Shown here piece by piece: positions 14,223 through 20,981 of a stretch of DNA of 29,236 bases. Source of the DNA: TMED8 sp038125725 (GTDB lineage: Bacteria > Pseudomonadota > Alphaproteobacteria > Rhodospirillales > Casp-alpha2); the NCBI GenBank assembly GCA_038125725.1, contig JAYPEK010000049.1, positions 1-29,236 of the forward strand, given 5' to 3'. Below the pieces are notes generated by a model, which searched no databases, had not been told where the DNA came from, and saw nothing but the letters and a program-made list of their open reading frames with translations. How positions within the stretch are numbered: position 1 is the first letter of the stretch; each line of letters begins with the position of its first letter. The position numbers and the translations under genes were made by a program.

Positions 14223-16064
14223 ATGCCCAGATCGAACGACGACATAACCCGCCGCCGACGGATGCTTACGGTGATCGGGCTCGCCATTGCGGCGGCGCTG
14301 TGGGTTTTGGCGCTGCCGGTGCTGGCCGCCGGCCCGGCGGAGGAAGCCATCGACTGGACGCAGATGGCGATCCGGCTGTTCGGCGGCCTGGCGCTGTTCC
14401 TGTTCGGCATGGAACAGATGGGCGATGCGCTCAAGGTGGTGGCCGGCGACAAGCTCCGCGATATTCTCGGCAAGCTGACCACCAGCCGGGTGATGGGCAT
14501 GGTCACCGGCACGGCGGTGACCGCCATCATTCAGTCCTCATCGGTGACGACGGTGATGCTGGTCGGTTTCGTTTCCGCCAACCTGATGAGCCTGACCCAG
14601 GCCATCGGCGTGATTCTGGGCGCCAACATGGGCTCGACCATCACGGCCCAGATCTTGGCGTTCCCGGTGACCAAGTACGCCCTGATCCTGGTGACCGGCG
14701 GCTTTTTCGCCATGTTTATCGGCAAGCACGACCGCATCAAACAATACGGTATCCTGGTTATGGGCCTCGGCATGATCTTCTACGGCATGACCGTCATGAG
14801 CAGCGCCATGGAACCGCTCAGAAGTTACCAGCCTTTCATCGAGTTGATGCGGCAGGTCTCGAACCCCGTGCTTGGGATTGTGTTGGGGGCCGCCTTCACG
14901 GCCCTGGTGCAATCGTCGGCGGCGCTGGTTGGCGTGGCGCTTGTGCTGGCGTCGCAAGGCATGGTCTCGCTTGAAGGCGGCATCGCATTGGAATTGGGCG
15001 CCAATATAGGCACCTGCGCCACCGCCGGGCTTGCCGCCATCGGCAAGTCCCGCGAGGCCATCCGGGTCGCGGTTGCGCACGTGGTGTTCAATATTTCAGG
15101 GGTGCTGCTCATCGTTTGGTTCGTGCCGCATTTCGCCGACTTCGTGCGCCTGGTCTCGCCAGCGCAGCCGGACTTGCCAGCCTTGGAGCGCTTGGCCGCC
15201 GAGACCCCGCGTCAGATCGCCAACGCGCATACGCTGTTCAACCTGGGCGCGGCGTTGCTGTTCCTGCCGATGGCGTCATGGTTCGCGCGTCTTTGCGAAT
15301 GGCTGGTGCCGGATCGGCCAATCACCGAGGCCGAGGAGCGTACCCGGCGCTTCAAGCCCAAGTTCCTGGACGACGTGCTGCTCGACACGCCAGCCCTGGC
15401 GCTGGAGCGCGCGCGCCTCGAGATCGGGCGCATGGGGGACAAGGTGGCACGCATGTTCGATGCCTTCCTGGTGCCGACCTTCGATCACGACCAGAAGGAA
15501 CTCGATGAGATCGAGGCCATGGATTTGGAGATCGACGCGCTTTACGACTTCGTCATGGGGTATTTGCGAAAGATCGGCGAGCACGAGATGGCGCCCGCGG
15601 AAACGGAGGACCTGATGCGTTTGATGCAGGCGGCCAACCAAGTCGAGCAGATGGGCGATCTGGTGGAGATTAACCTGGTGCAACTGGGCAAGCGCATGAC
15701 CGGCGAGAAAGTCGAGATCAGCGAGTTCACCAAGCAGTTGCTGCGCGATTACCACGACCGGGTCGGCGATGCGCTGGAAGGCGCCGTCGAGGCGCTGCGC
15801 ACTGGCGACCGGGACCGCGCCTTGGCGATCCGGGCCATGAAGCCCGACATGGCCAAGCGTTCCGCCGACACGGTGCGCCACACAATGCGCCGGTTGTCGG
15901 CGGAGGAGCCCAACCGGCTGCAGACCTATACCCGGGAAATGGAACTGCTGGAGAACCTGAACCGGATCTTCCGCCTCAGCCGGCGGCTCGCCAAGTTGGT
16001 GCTGCCGGCGCCGGTCCAGGTTGGAGACGACGTGGACGACGAAGAGGCGGCCGAAGTCGCGTGA
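14223..16064 (+). CDS. Na/Pi cotransporter family protein with PhoU-like C-terminal domain
   Basis: This 613-residue inner-membrane protein belongs to the NptA/YjbB-type Na+/phosphate cotransporter family. After a hydrophobic N-terminal segment (15-36), the transport region carries the two inverted PF02690-type repeats. Each is marked by a QSS motif: IIQSSSVTTVMLVGF (102-116) and a second ALVQSSAALVGVAL. GANMGS and GANIGTCAT loops lie close by. The last 200 or so residues form a helical PhoU-like domain. I chose ATG 14223 because an earlier in-frame ATG at 14130 adds a 31-residue arginine/lysine-rich extension with no clear ribosome site. The direction of transport, import or phosphate export, is not clear from sequence. 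It is divergent from ppk2. Confidence 0.88.
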   Translation: MPRSNDDITRRRRMLTVIGLAIAAALWVLALPVLAAGPAEEAIDWTQMAIRLFGGLALFLFGMEQMGDALKVVAGDKLRDILGKLTTSRVMGMVTGTAVTAIIQSSSVTTVMLVGFVSANLMSLTQAIGVILGANMGSTITAQILAFPVTKYALILVTGGFFAMFIGKHDRIKQYGILVMGLGMIFYGMTVMSSAMEPLRSYQPFIELMRQVSNPVLGIVLGAAFTALVQSSAALVGVALVLASQGMVSLEGGIALELGANIGTCATAGLAAIGKSREAIRVAVAHVVFNISGVLLIVWFVPHFADFVRLVSPAQPDLPALERLAAETPRQIANAHTLFNLGAALLFLPMASWFARLCEWLVPDRPITEAEERTRRFKPKFLDDVLLDTPALALERARLEIGRMGDKVARMFDAFLVPTFDHDQKELDEIEAMDLEIDALYDFVMGYLRKIGEHEMAPAETEDLMRLMQAANQVEQMGDLVEINLVQLGKRMTGEKVEISEFTKQLLRDYHDRVGDALEGAVEALRTGDRDRALAIRAMKPDMAKRSADTVRHTMRRLSAEEPNRLQTYTREMELLENLNRIFRLSRRLAKLVLPAPVQVGDDVDDEEAAEVA

Positions 16065-16071
16065 CCGCGCG

Positions 16072-16524
16072 TCAATCGTCGGCGAAGGGCCGTTGTGAAG
16101 CGTGCTGGATGTATTCCTCAAGCGTTTGCTTCACATCGCGCAATTCCTGCAGGCCGTTCTGAATGACGTCGGTCATGCTGACGACGCCGATGACCTTGCC
16201 GTCCTCGATGACGGGCAAATGTTTGATGTGACCGTCGATCATCTGATCGAGCAGCGTTTCGACGGTCTGTGTCGGTACGCAGGTCTTGACCTCGGCGCGC
16301 ATGACCTCGCTGACCGGCTGTTTGAGAACATCGGAGCCCATTGCGGCAATGGCGCGGAGGATATCGCGCTCGGAAAGGATGCCGCTCAGGGATTCGATAT
16401 CGACGACCAGCACCGCGCCTACGTCATTGTCGTTGAGCGCGCGCACGGCCTCCGCGACGGGAGCGTCGGGTCCGACCGCAATCACTCCGCGGCCCTTGCG
16501 GTCGAGAATTTCCGAGACGTACAT
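16072..16524 (-). CDS. CBS-domain pair protein
   Basis: The 150-residue protein is essentially two CBS domains (about 7-60 and 75-130) forming one Bateman module, a class that binds adenine nucleotides or other ligands to sense cell state. Typical strand-helix signatures are GAVLVVDIESLSGILSERDILRAI in the first domain and HLPVIEDGKVIGVVSMTDVIQ in the second. No catalytic domain is attached. The ATG at 16524 has AAGGA upstream; a longer in-frame version from 16569 would add 15 residues. It converges on the phosphate transporter gene with only 7 bases between stops. Such stand-alone proteins often regulate partners by binding; no partner is indicated here. Confidence 0.87.
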   Translation of the reverse strand: MYVSEILDRKGRGVIAVGPDAPVAEAVRALNDNDVGAVLVVDIESLSGILSERDILRAIAAMGSDVLKQPVSEVMRAEVKTCVPTQTVETLLDQMIDGHIKHLPVIEDGKVIGVVSMTDVIQNGLQELRDVKQTLEEYIQHASQRPFADD

Positions 16525-16679
16525 GTCGGTTTTTCCTTGGCCGCCATTCAACCATGAGTCCCGTGACATAAATGTGAAATCCTTTTGTCGTATTTCCTGA
16601 GAGAAGTCGCGCGTGGATTCGATTCGCGTTTTCGGATAACGTTCGGCGACGGCATTATAACAGTAAGGGGCTTTGGACG

Positions 16680-17129
16680 ATGGCGAATTTGACAGACTTG
16701 ACCGGTGTGGGCCCGGTGCTCGCGAAGGCGTTGCAGGAAAGCGGCTTCAAGACGGTGGCCGCGATTGCGAAGGCAACGCCGGCGACGTTGACGAAGGTAC
16801 CCGGTGTCGGCGAGGCCAAGGCCAAGGCTCTGATCGCGGCGGCCAAGGCGCCTGCCGCGAAGCCTGCCGCCGCGCGAAAGCCTGCCGCGAAAAAGCCTGC
16901 CGCGAAAAAGCCTGCCGCGCCGAGGAAGCCGGCGGCGGCGAAAAAACTGGCCGCCGCGGCCAAGAAACCGGCAGCGGCGAAGGCCGCTCCGAAAAAGGCG
17001 GCGCCGAAAAAGGCCGCGAAACCGGAGAAGAAGGCCGACAAGAAGAAGGACGCCAAGAAGCCGGCGAAGAAGAAGGCCGACAAGAAAAAGGCCGACAAGA
17101 AGAAATCCGGTAAGAAAAAGAAGAAGTAA
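16680..17129 (+). CDS. Helix-hairpin-helix protein with lysine/alanine-rich histone-H1-like tail
   Basis: The 149-residue protein has two parts. Residues 1-56 hold a pair of helix-hairpin-helix motifs (LTGVGPVLAKALQ and VPGVGEAKAKALIA), a fold that binds DNA backbone without sequence specificity. Residues 57-149 are almost entirely Lys, Ala and Pro in AAKKPAAKKPAA-type repeats ending in a poly-lysine run, very like the tails of histone H1-like bacterial proteins. A nucleoid-associated role is inferred. The ATG at 16680 has AAGGGG about 9 bases upstream. Two hairpins follow the gene. Lysine-rich tails of this kind vary in length between strains because the underlying DNA is repetitive. Confidence 0.8.
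   Translation: MANLTDLTGVGPVLAKALQESGFKTVAAIAKATPATLTKVPGVGEAKAKALIAAAKAPAAKPAAARKPAAKKPAAKKPAAPRKPAAAKKLAAAAKKPAAAKAAPKKAAPKKAAKPEKKADKKKDAKKPAKKKADKKKADKKKSGKKKKK
16881..16919 (+). repeat. Short tandem repeat inside the lysine-rich tail
   Basis: A 15-base unit, cctgccgcgaaaaag, occurs twice in full in tandem and then for 9 bases more, encoding the PAAKK repeat. Its length is a multiple of three, so gain or loss of units would keep the frame. Confidence 0.75.
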
Positions 17130-17200
17130 CGCCCACGCGCCAAGGGTTGACCCAAGGGTCGCTCCAAGGGTTTCCGGGGCACTTCCCGCCAGAAAGAATA

Positions 17201-17232
17201 CGCCGCCAGTCCCTGGCAGGGAACTGGCGGCG
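17201..17232. terminator. Strong hairpin between convergent genes (first of two)
   Basis: A perfect 10-base stem, CGCCGCCAGT and ACTGGCGGCG, is extended by an inner CCCT/AGGG stem with a single bulged base. It lies between the HhH-protein gene and the oppositely directed EF-hand gene. There is no T-run on either side, so Rho-independent termination is likely but not certain. Confidence 0.55.
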
Positions 17233-17237
17233 GGGGT

Positions 17238-17262
17238 CCGGCAACCGGGGGCGGGTTGCCGG
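17238..17262. terminator. Second hairpin between convergent genes
   Basis: CCGGCAACC and GGTTGCCGG form a perfect 9-base stem with a 7-base G-rich loop, five bases after the first hairpin and 14 bases from the EF-hand gene stop. The pair could act as a bidirectional terminator or transcript-end stabiliser. Confidence 0.5.
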
Positions 17263-17276
17263 CAGGGGTGCGCTGT

Positions 17277-17825
17277 TTAGTTGGCGTTGCGCTGCATCAT
17301 CTTGCCGCGCGGACGATCGTCGTCGTCATCGTCGTGGTGGCGCCAGCCCCAGCCACGGCGCTTCATGTCGTCGTCGCTGATCACGCCGTCATCGTTGCGG
17401 TCCATGCGCGAGGACATATGCTCGGTGGGCGTCTTCAATTCGTCCATGGTGAGCTTGCCGTCGCCGTCGGTATCCAGGTGCTGGAAACCGCGCACCTGAC
17501 GGCGCTGCATGAACTCGTTCCACAGTCCCTTGAACTCGTCCAGCGTGAGGCTGCCGTCCTTGTCGGCATCGTAGGTATTCATGGCCTTGGTCCGCACCTC
17601 GGCCATTTCCTCGGCGGTGACCTTGCCGTCGCCGTTGGCGTCGAAGCGCTGCATCATGGCATCGCCGCCTTTGCCGTGGCCGCCGCGCATCATGCCCATC
17701 TGCTGGCCGCCGCGGTCGCAGTTGCCGTAGCCGCCGCGCGAGCTGGCGAAGCTGGCGCCGCCGATGGCGACGACCGTCAGGGCGACAACGGCGGTGGCGG
17801 TGATGATCTTGGTTGAACGTTTCAT
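17277..17825 (-). CDS. Secreted EF-hand calcium-binding protein with Asp/His-rich tail
   Basis: The 182-residue protein starts with a signal peptide (MKRSTKIITATAVVALTVVA, cleavage probably near residue 28), so it should act in the periplasm. Four EF-hand loops follow at 62-73 (DANGDGKVTAEE), 86-97 (DADKDGSLTLDE), 118-129 (DTDGDGKLTMDE) and 142-153 (DRNDDGVISDDD), each with acidic residues at the Ca2+ positions. The C-terminus has a WRHHDDDDDD stretch that could bind further metal, and the N-terminal mature region is rich in Gly, Met and His. It is divergent from a two-component system whose sensor also has an Asp/His-rich periplasmic part, so it may be a target or partner of that system. A sensory or metal-buffering role is inferred. 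Confidence 0.85.
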   Translation of the reverse strand: MKRSTKIITATAVVALTVVAIGGASFASSRGGYGNCDRGGQQMGMMRGGHGKGGDAMMQRFDANGDGKVTAEEMAEVRTKAMNTYDADKDGSLTLDEFKGLWNEFMQRRQVRGFQHLDTDGDGKLTMDELKTPTEHMSSRMDRNDDGVISDDDMKRRGWGWRHHDDDDDDRPRGKMMQRNAN

Positions 17826-17913
17826 TTGGATGTCTCCTTACGTTTTCGTCGTGGGTTCGTCGTGGGTTGAATTCGGCTCGGGTTGCTGTGTCCCGATGAC
17901 GCCATTCAACACC

Positions 17914-17990
17914 CCGTCTGTCGCAGGGATATGTCCGCCAGGGGCAAAATTGTCGCGCTTTGTGTCGCGTCCCCGCTTTGCGACAGACGG
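17914..17990. promoter_or_regulatory. Operator-like region: 12-bp inverted repeat with four TGTCGC copies
   Basis: CCGTCTGTCGCA at 17914-17925 and its exact reverse complement at 17979-17990 enclose two more TGTCGC hexamers at 17951 and 17963, spaced 12 bases apart. The region lies between the EF-hand gene and the response regulator gene. OmpR-type regulators often bind direct repeats about 10-12 bases apart, so autoregulation and control of the EF-hand gene are plausible. Confidence 0.6.
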
Positions 17991-18039
17991 TTACAATTTT
18001 TTTCCCAATCGGCGGGGAAGCGGGGGCATATTGGGCGCC

Positions 18040-18771
18040 ATGAACACGCTGCCGCACATTCTCGTGGTCGACGATCATCGCGACATCCGCGAGCCGCTTG
18101 CCGACTACCTCGACAAGAACGGTTACCGCACCAGCTTGGCCGGCGACGCCGCCCAGGCTCGGCGTGCCATCGAGGGCGCGGCCATCGACCTTGTCGTGCT
18201 CGATATCATGATGCCGGGCGAGGACGGCCTGTCGCTCTGCCGGTTCCTGCGCGAGACGACGCAGATTCCGGTGATCCTGCTGACGGCGCGCGCCGACGAC
18301 ACCGACCGCATCATCGGCCTTGAGATGGGCGCCGACGATTACCTCACCAAGCCGTTCAACCCGCGCGAACTGCTGGCCCGCATCAAGTCGGTACTGCGCC
18401 GGGTGCACAGCCTGCCGCCGCAGCGCCAGCCCGTGGATGCCGCCAAGGTTCGCTTCGAGGGCCGGGCGCTGGACATGGCCCGGCGCCAGTTGATCGACGC
18501 CGACGGCGTCGCCGTGCCCCTGAGCGCGGCGGAGTTTGCGCTCCTGGATGCGTTTCTGCGCCATCCGCAGATGGTGCTGTCGCGCGACCAGCTTCTCGAC
18601 ATCACCCAGGGCCGCGAGGCCAACGTTTTCGACCGCAGCATCGACAACCAGGTGAGCCGGCTGCGCAAGAAGGTGGAGAGCGATCCCAAGAGTCCGGAAC
18701 TGATCAAGACCGTGCGCGGCGGCGGCTACATGTTCGCCGGCAAGGTGACGCGCGAAGGGGGCGCGGGCTGA
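18040..18771 (+). CDS. OmpR-family response regulator
   Basis: This 243-residue protein is a cytoplasmic response regulator. The receiver domain (about 4-118) has the acidic pair D11/D12, the phosphorylation site D55 in VVLDIMMPGEDG, the LLTARADD threonine and the TKPFNPREL lysine. The C-terminal part is an OmpR/PhoB winged helix, ending with the recognition-helix region NVFDRSIDNQVSRLRKKVE and the YMFAGK wing. The ATG at 18040 was chosen because homology begins with the following residues; the open frame extends 5' through the operator-like region without family similarity. Its stop overlaps the histidine kinase start by one base, the usual arrangement for a cognate pair. Confidence 0.93.
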   Translation: MNTLPHILVVDDHRDIREPLADYLDKNGYRTSLAGDAAQARRAIEGAAIDLVVLDIMMPGEDGLSLCRFLRETTQIPVILLTARADDTDRIIGLEMGADDYLTKPFNPRELLARIKSVLRRVHSLPPQRQPVDAAKVRFEGRALDMARRQLIDADGVAVPLSAAEFALLDAFLRHPQMVLSRDQLLDITQGREANVFDRSIDNQVSRLRKKVESDPKSPELIKTVRGGGYMFAGKVTREGGAG

Positions 18772-20228
18772 TGCGGCTGTGGCCCCGAAGCCTGGCCGGG
18801 CAGTTGATCGCCGGCCTTTTGCTGGTGGTGGTCGCCGCGCACCTGGTGAGTTTCTTCGCCTTCGTCGATGAACGCCGGTTCGCCGTGCAGGAAGCCAGCC
18901 GCTTCCAGTCGCTGTCGCGCATCGCGTCCGTGGTGCGGCTGGTGGAACTGGCGCCGGAGGATTGGCGCGGCGAAATCGCCCGCCAGGCCGGCGACCGGCT
19001 GATCCGTTTTACCCTGAGCGCGGAAAGCGAGGTGCACGATGAAGAGGACGGGCTGCGCACCGAGCTGATCCGCCGCCGCCTGGCGCGCCGGCTGGAGCGC
19101 GGCCGCGACATCCGCATCGGCGAGGACGAGGACAAAGAGGGTTTCTGGCGTTGGGCGCCGTGGGAGCGTTTCCACCACGATCGGGATCGTGACCGCGACC
19201 ACATGTGGTTCGACCGCAACGACGACGATGAGAGCGTCAGGCGGTTCTGGATGCGCCGCGATTGGCCGGGCTCGCGCGGCGACGAGGGCATGGTTATTTC
19301 CGTCAAGCTGAAAGGTAGCGGCTGGTTGAACGCCCGCACGCTGCTGCCGCCGGTGGCGCCAAGCTGGGCCGCCGCCTCGATGACGGCGATGGTGGTGACC
19401 GCGATCCTGCTGGTGGTGATGGTGGTGCTGTTGGTGCGCCGGGTCACGCGGCCGCTGGCCGGGCTGGCGGCGGCGGCGGAGCGCGGCGGCGACGGCCAGG
19501 CGTTCGAGCCGGTGCCCGAGGAAGGGCCGAAGGACGTGCGCGACACCATCCAGGCCTTCAACCGCATGCAGGAGCGCCAGCAGCGCTTCATCGCCGAGCG
19601 CACCCGCATGCTCGCCGCCATCTCGCACGACCTTCGCACGCCGATCACCTCTCTCCGCATCCGCGCCGAGTTCATCGACAATCCGGAACTGCAGGAGAAG
19701 ATCCTGGCGACGCTTGATGAAATGCAGGCGATGGCGGAAGCGACGCTGGGGTTCGTGCGCGAGGATGCCACCGAGGAGGCCTTTTCCGATACAGACCTCG
19801 GCGCCTTGGCCGAGAGTGTCGCGGCGGATGCCGGCGATATCGGCGGCGACGTCAACTTTACCCAACTTGCCGAAGGCCGCGCCGTGGCGCGCTGCCGGCC
19901 GGGCGCGCTCAGGCGCGCGCTCCGCAACATCATCGACAATGCGCTCGCCTATGCAGGTTCCGCCAGCGTCCGCGTCGAGCGCCAGGCCGACGCCTTCGCT
20001 ATCATCGTCGAGGACGACGGACCGGGGATTGCCGATGCCGAACGCGAGCGCGTGTTCGAGCCCTTCGTGCGGCTTGAGGAATCGCGCAACCGCGAGACCG
20101 GCGGCGTCGGGCTCGGTCTCGCCATCGTGCGCACCATCATGCGCGCCCACGGCGGCGACGTCAGGTTGGAGAACCGCGACGAGGGCGGTCTCCGGGTGAT
20201 CCTCCTGGTGCCGGCGCGCGCCGCCTAG
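18771..20228 (+). CDS. Sensor histidine kinase with Asp/His-rich periplasmic domain
   Basis: This 485-residue inner-membrane kinase has membrane helices at about 10-32 and 200-222. Between them lies a periplasmic domain of roughly 165 residues. It contains an unusual run rich in Asp, His, Arg and Trp at 120-165 (KEGFWRWAPWERFHHDRDRD and following) that could bind metal cations. A HAMP domain follows the second helix. The H-box is LAAISHDLRTPITSLR with the phospho-acceptor H286, the N-box is LRNIIDNALAYA, and the ATP-lid motifs are EDDGPGI and GGVGLGLAIV. It is translationally coupled to the response regulator. Ca2+, Mg2+ or another metal is a guess at the signal, supported by the divergent EF-hand gene. 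Its end overlaps the convergent PEBP gene by four bases. Confidence 0.93.
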   Translation: MRLWPRSLAGQLIAGLLLVVVAAHLVSFFAFVDERRFAVQEASRFQSLSRIASVVRLVELAPEDWRGEIARQAGDRLIRFTLSAESEVHDEEDGLRTELIRRRLARRLERGRDIRIGEDEDKEGFWRWAPWERFHHDRDRDRDHMWFDRNDDDESVRRFWMRRDWPGSRGDEGMVISVKLKGSGWLNARTLLPPVAPSWAAASMTAMVVTAILLVVMVVLLVRRVTRPLAGLAAAAERGGDGQAFEPVPEEGPKDVRDTIQAFNRMQERQQRFIAERTRMLAAISHDLRTPITSLRIRAEFIDNPELQEKILATLDEMQAMAEATLGFVREDATEEAFSDTDLGALAESVAADAGDIGGDVNFTQLAEGRAVARCRPGALRRALRNIIDNALAYAGSASVRVERQADAFAIIVEDDGPGIADAERERVFEPFVRLEESRNRETGGVGLGLAIVRTIMRAHGGDVRLENRDEGGLRVILLVPARAA

Positions 20229-20869
20229 CTTTCCACGTCGGGGTTCTGGGTATAGGTCCCGGTGATCTTGCCCATGGCCAGCACGTGGCCTTCCAGCGCC
20301 GCCATCACATCGGGGCCGCGGAAGTTGCCGTCCGCCGGCAGGCCGAGCGTTTCCACGTCCAGCGCATAGACCCGGAACTCATAGTGGTGCAGCAACTCGT
20401 CGTTCCAGGGCGGGCAGGGACCGTCGTAGCCGCCGTAGTCGCCGGCCATGTCGGGGTTGGAGGCCATGAACATGGTGTAATCGTTGATGCCGCGGATGCC
20501 GTGCGCCACCTGGCCCGGGTTCTTGCCGCCCGCGACCAGGCCTTCCGACTCGGCGCCTTCCGCCAGGCTGTGCAGCGTTGCCGGCACGTCGACCAAAAGG
20601 CCGTGGAAGAAGTCCTGGCGCGGCATGTCGGCGGGAATGCTGCGTTCCTCGGAATTGACGTCGTCGAAGATCGTCGGCACGTCCACGTCGACGCACAAGA
20701 CGGCGAAGCTCTTGGTGCCGTCGGGCGCGCCCGACCAGCTCAGTTGCGGGCTGATGTTGGTGCTCATGGCCGAATGGTTTTCGGCAGCCGCCACGCAGAA
20801 GGCGTAGCGGGCGGGGATCGGTTCGCCGTCGTTGAAGGCGCTCGAGGTGACGCTGAGGGTGGCGGTCAT
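20225..20869 (-). CDS. YbhB/YbcL family (PEBP-like) protein
   Basis: The 214-residue protein belongs to the bacterial phosphatidylethanolamine-binding-protein family (YbhB/YbcL, Raf kinase inhibitor-like). Family features are FNDGEPIPARYAFC near the N-terminus, NISPQLSWSGAPDGTKSFAVLCVDVDVP (about 38-66), the ligand-site histidine in FFHGLLVDVP, GYDGPCPPWNDELLHHYEFRVYALD (about 154-178) and the terminal LEGHVLAMGKITGTY. No signal peptide is seen. The ATG at 20869 has AGGA about 8 bases upstream; a longer in-frame start at 20908 is less likely. The family's role in bacteria is not settled. It overlaps the end of the histidine kinase gene on the opposite strand by four bases. Confidence 0.88.
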   Translation of the reverse strand: MTATLSVTSSAFNDGEPIPARYAFCVAAAENHSAMSTNISPQLSWSGAPDGTKSFAVLCVDVDVPTIFDDVNSEERSIPADMPRQDFFHGLLVDVPATLHSLAEGAESEGLVAGGKNPGQVAHGIRGINDYTMFMASNPDMAGDYGGYDGPCPPWNDELLHHYEFRVYALDVETLGLPADGNFRGPDVMAALEGHVLAMGKITGTYTQNPDVES

Positions 20870-20981
20870 GGTGGGGTCCTCCCGGATGTTCGTTATTCTC
20901 CGGCGCATAGGATACCGCTGCCAGGCGCGGCGTTCCAGGGGGCGAATTGCGTGATGGCCGGGCTTGGGCTATCACCGGCGC

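Noticed and set aside
17764..18039. An N-terminal extension of the response regulator
   Set aside because: It runs through the divergent intergenic region with the inverted repeat; family similarity starts only after the ATG at 18040.
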